Of a stretch of DNA of 6,815 bases, positions 6,363-6,815 are shown in pieces (the first letter of the stretch is position 1; the number at the start of each line of letters is the position of its first letter). The notes under the pieces were generated by a model. The model saw only the letters and a program-made list of their open reading frames with translations, was not told the DNA's origin and did no database searches. This DNA is from Thermodesulfovibrionales bacterium (GTDB taxonomy: Bacteria; Nitrospirota; Thermodesulfovibrionia; Thermodesulfovibrionales; SM23-35), in NCBI GenBank assembly GCA_022013235.1, contig JAKLQR010000246.1, forward strand, positions 1 to 6,815. Direction: 5' to 3'. The translations under genes and the position numbers were made by a program.

Positions 6363-6765
6363 GGATGGTTTGAATTTCAGATACTTTTGAGGAAAGACTA
6401 ACCCCATAGGCTATTCTTCTATATCTGTCGACTCCGGCTTTATATTTATTATCAGGCTGAGAAGGACACAAGGTAACAGTGCGGTCCTTTCCCTGTAAAT
6501 ATCCACCGTCATATAAAGACTCCTGCCAGTAGATGGTGTCTCCATTTGCATTTTTGAATCGTTTTAAGCCTACTCCGGCATTGTCACAAGCATACACAAA
6601 AAAGGCAATCATATCCTGTTTGATATTATTCAGGCATTGGATTTTTTTAGCCTCATCTTTTGCCATTTTCAGCGCAGGCATAAGTAAAGCTGCGAGAATC
6701 GCAATTATGGCAATAACTACGAGTAACTCTATAAGGGTAAATATTAATATTTTATTCTTCTTCAT
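6346..6765 (-). CDS. Type IV pilin-like/pseudopilin protein (prepilin N-terminal methylation domain), probably C-terminally truncated
   Basis: The 139-residue product has the prepilin N-terminus: a short basic leader, FTLIELL with E13 at mature position +5, and a hydrophobic helix (about 9-32) ending MPALKMAKDEAKKIQCLNNIKQ. That helix-to-CLNN pattern is typical of the large pseudopilin families of Lentisphaerae, Verrucomicrobia and Planctomycetes. The residue before the Phe is Ile, not the usual Gly. A central ALCPSQP-like segment (TLCPSQPDN) and RYRRIAYGVS also fit the family. Such proteins usually run past 200 residues; this one ends in the antisense of the sufB 3' end (ILITLL), suggesting truncation at about 6363-6378. 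I chose ATG 6765 because GGAG lies 9 nt before it; the ATG at 6780 has no such site. The DNA is visibly AT-richer than sufCB. Role (surface pilus or secretion-system pseudopilin) is uncertain. Confidence 0.75.
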   Translation of the reverse strand: MKKNKILIFTLIELLVVIAIIAILAALLMPALKMAKDEAKKIQCLNNIKQDMIAFFVYACDNAGVGLKRFKNANGDTIYWQESLYDGGYLQGKDRTVTLCPSQPDNKYKAGVDRYRRIAYGVSLSSKVSEIQTILITLL

Positions 6766-6815
6766 TAAATAATTCTCCATCTAATAGTTTAGTCTCATAA
6801 CGTTATACTCATTGA

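Noticed and set aside
2500..6380. Search for direct repeats at the two junctions (2500-2530 and 6355-6385) that would mark the core block as an inserted unit
   Set aside because: Only loose similarity (GGATTTGGTGAA versus GGATGGTTTGAA); no convincing direct or inverted repeat.
6797..6806. Palindrome ATAACGTTAT upstream of the pseudopilin, similar to ATAACGTTAA near 4208
   Set aside because: A 10-bp AT-rich palindrome is expected by chance, and the second copy is imperfect and in an unrelated setting.

Overview
The window looks like chromosomal DNA of an anaerobic Gram-negative bacterium. Rho most resembles, from memory, Rho proteins of the Nitrospirota/Desulfobacterota type, and the iron-sulfur assembly genes are the two-gene sufC-sufB form common in anaerobes and archaea. 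The taxon is an inference; no search was possible.

Layout. (1) At 1-498 (minus) the left edge cuts a stand-alone H-NOX (heme-nitric oxide binding) sensor gene that lacks the tyrosine associated with O2 binding. (2) 511-851 holds no convincing gene; it carries a candidate promoter and a dyad upstream of H-NOX. (3) 852-913 holds a perfect 12-bp hairpin with a GAGA loop and a GAGACCTGACCCC motif, just past the end of the next gene. (4) 919-2509 (minus) is a large secreted-type protein with an N-terminal carboxypeptidase-regulatory-like domain. It is broken by a +1 frameshift in a C5/G5 run and lacks a proper 5' end. (5) 2514-2801 (minus) is the N-terminal two thirds of a PaaI-like hotdog thioesterase, cut off where the preceding gene begins. 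(6) 2843-4132 (minus) is an intact rho. (7) 4139-4383 is a divergent promoter region. (8) 4384-6362 (plus) is sufC-sufB, overlapping by 10 bp. (9) 6346-6765 (minus) is a type IV pilin-like/pseudopilin gene of the Lentisphaerae/Verrucomicrobia/Planctomycetes style, converging on sufB and apparently missing its C-terminal part.

How it fits together. The well-kept core is thioesterase-rho on one strand and sufCB on the other. SufC (ABC ATPase) and SufB (scaffold) should form the SufBC complex that builds Fe-S clusters. No sufD, sufS, sufE/U or sufA is present next to them, as in the SUF-like minimal (SMS) arrangement. Both edges of this core block (about 2514-2565 and 6363-6380) are damaged junctions with genes of different character. 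The right flank and the H-NOX region are visibly AT-richer than the core, so the core sits between two sites of past rearrangement. I see no complete transposase, CRISPR array, tRNA or rRNA. The most notable items are the H-NOX sensor at the edge, the minimal sufCB operon with a CxxC tail on SufC, and the two broken junctions. I do not see clear evidence for an entirely new system.
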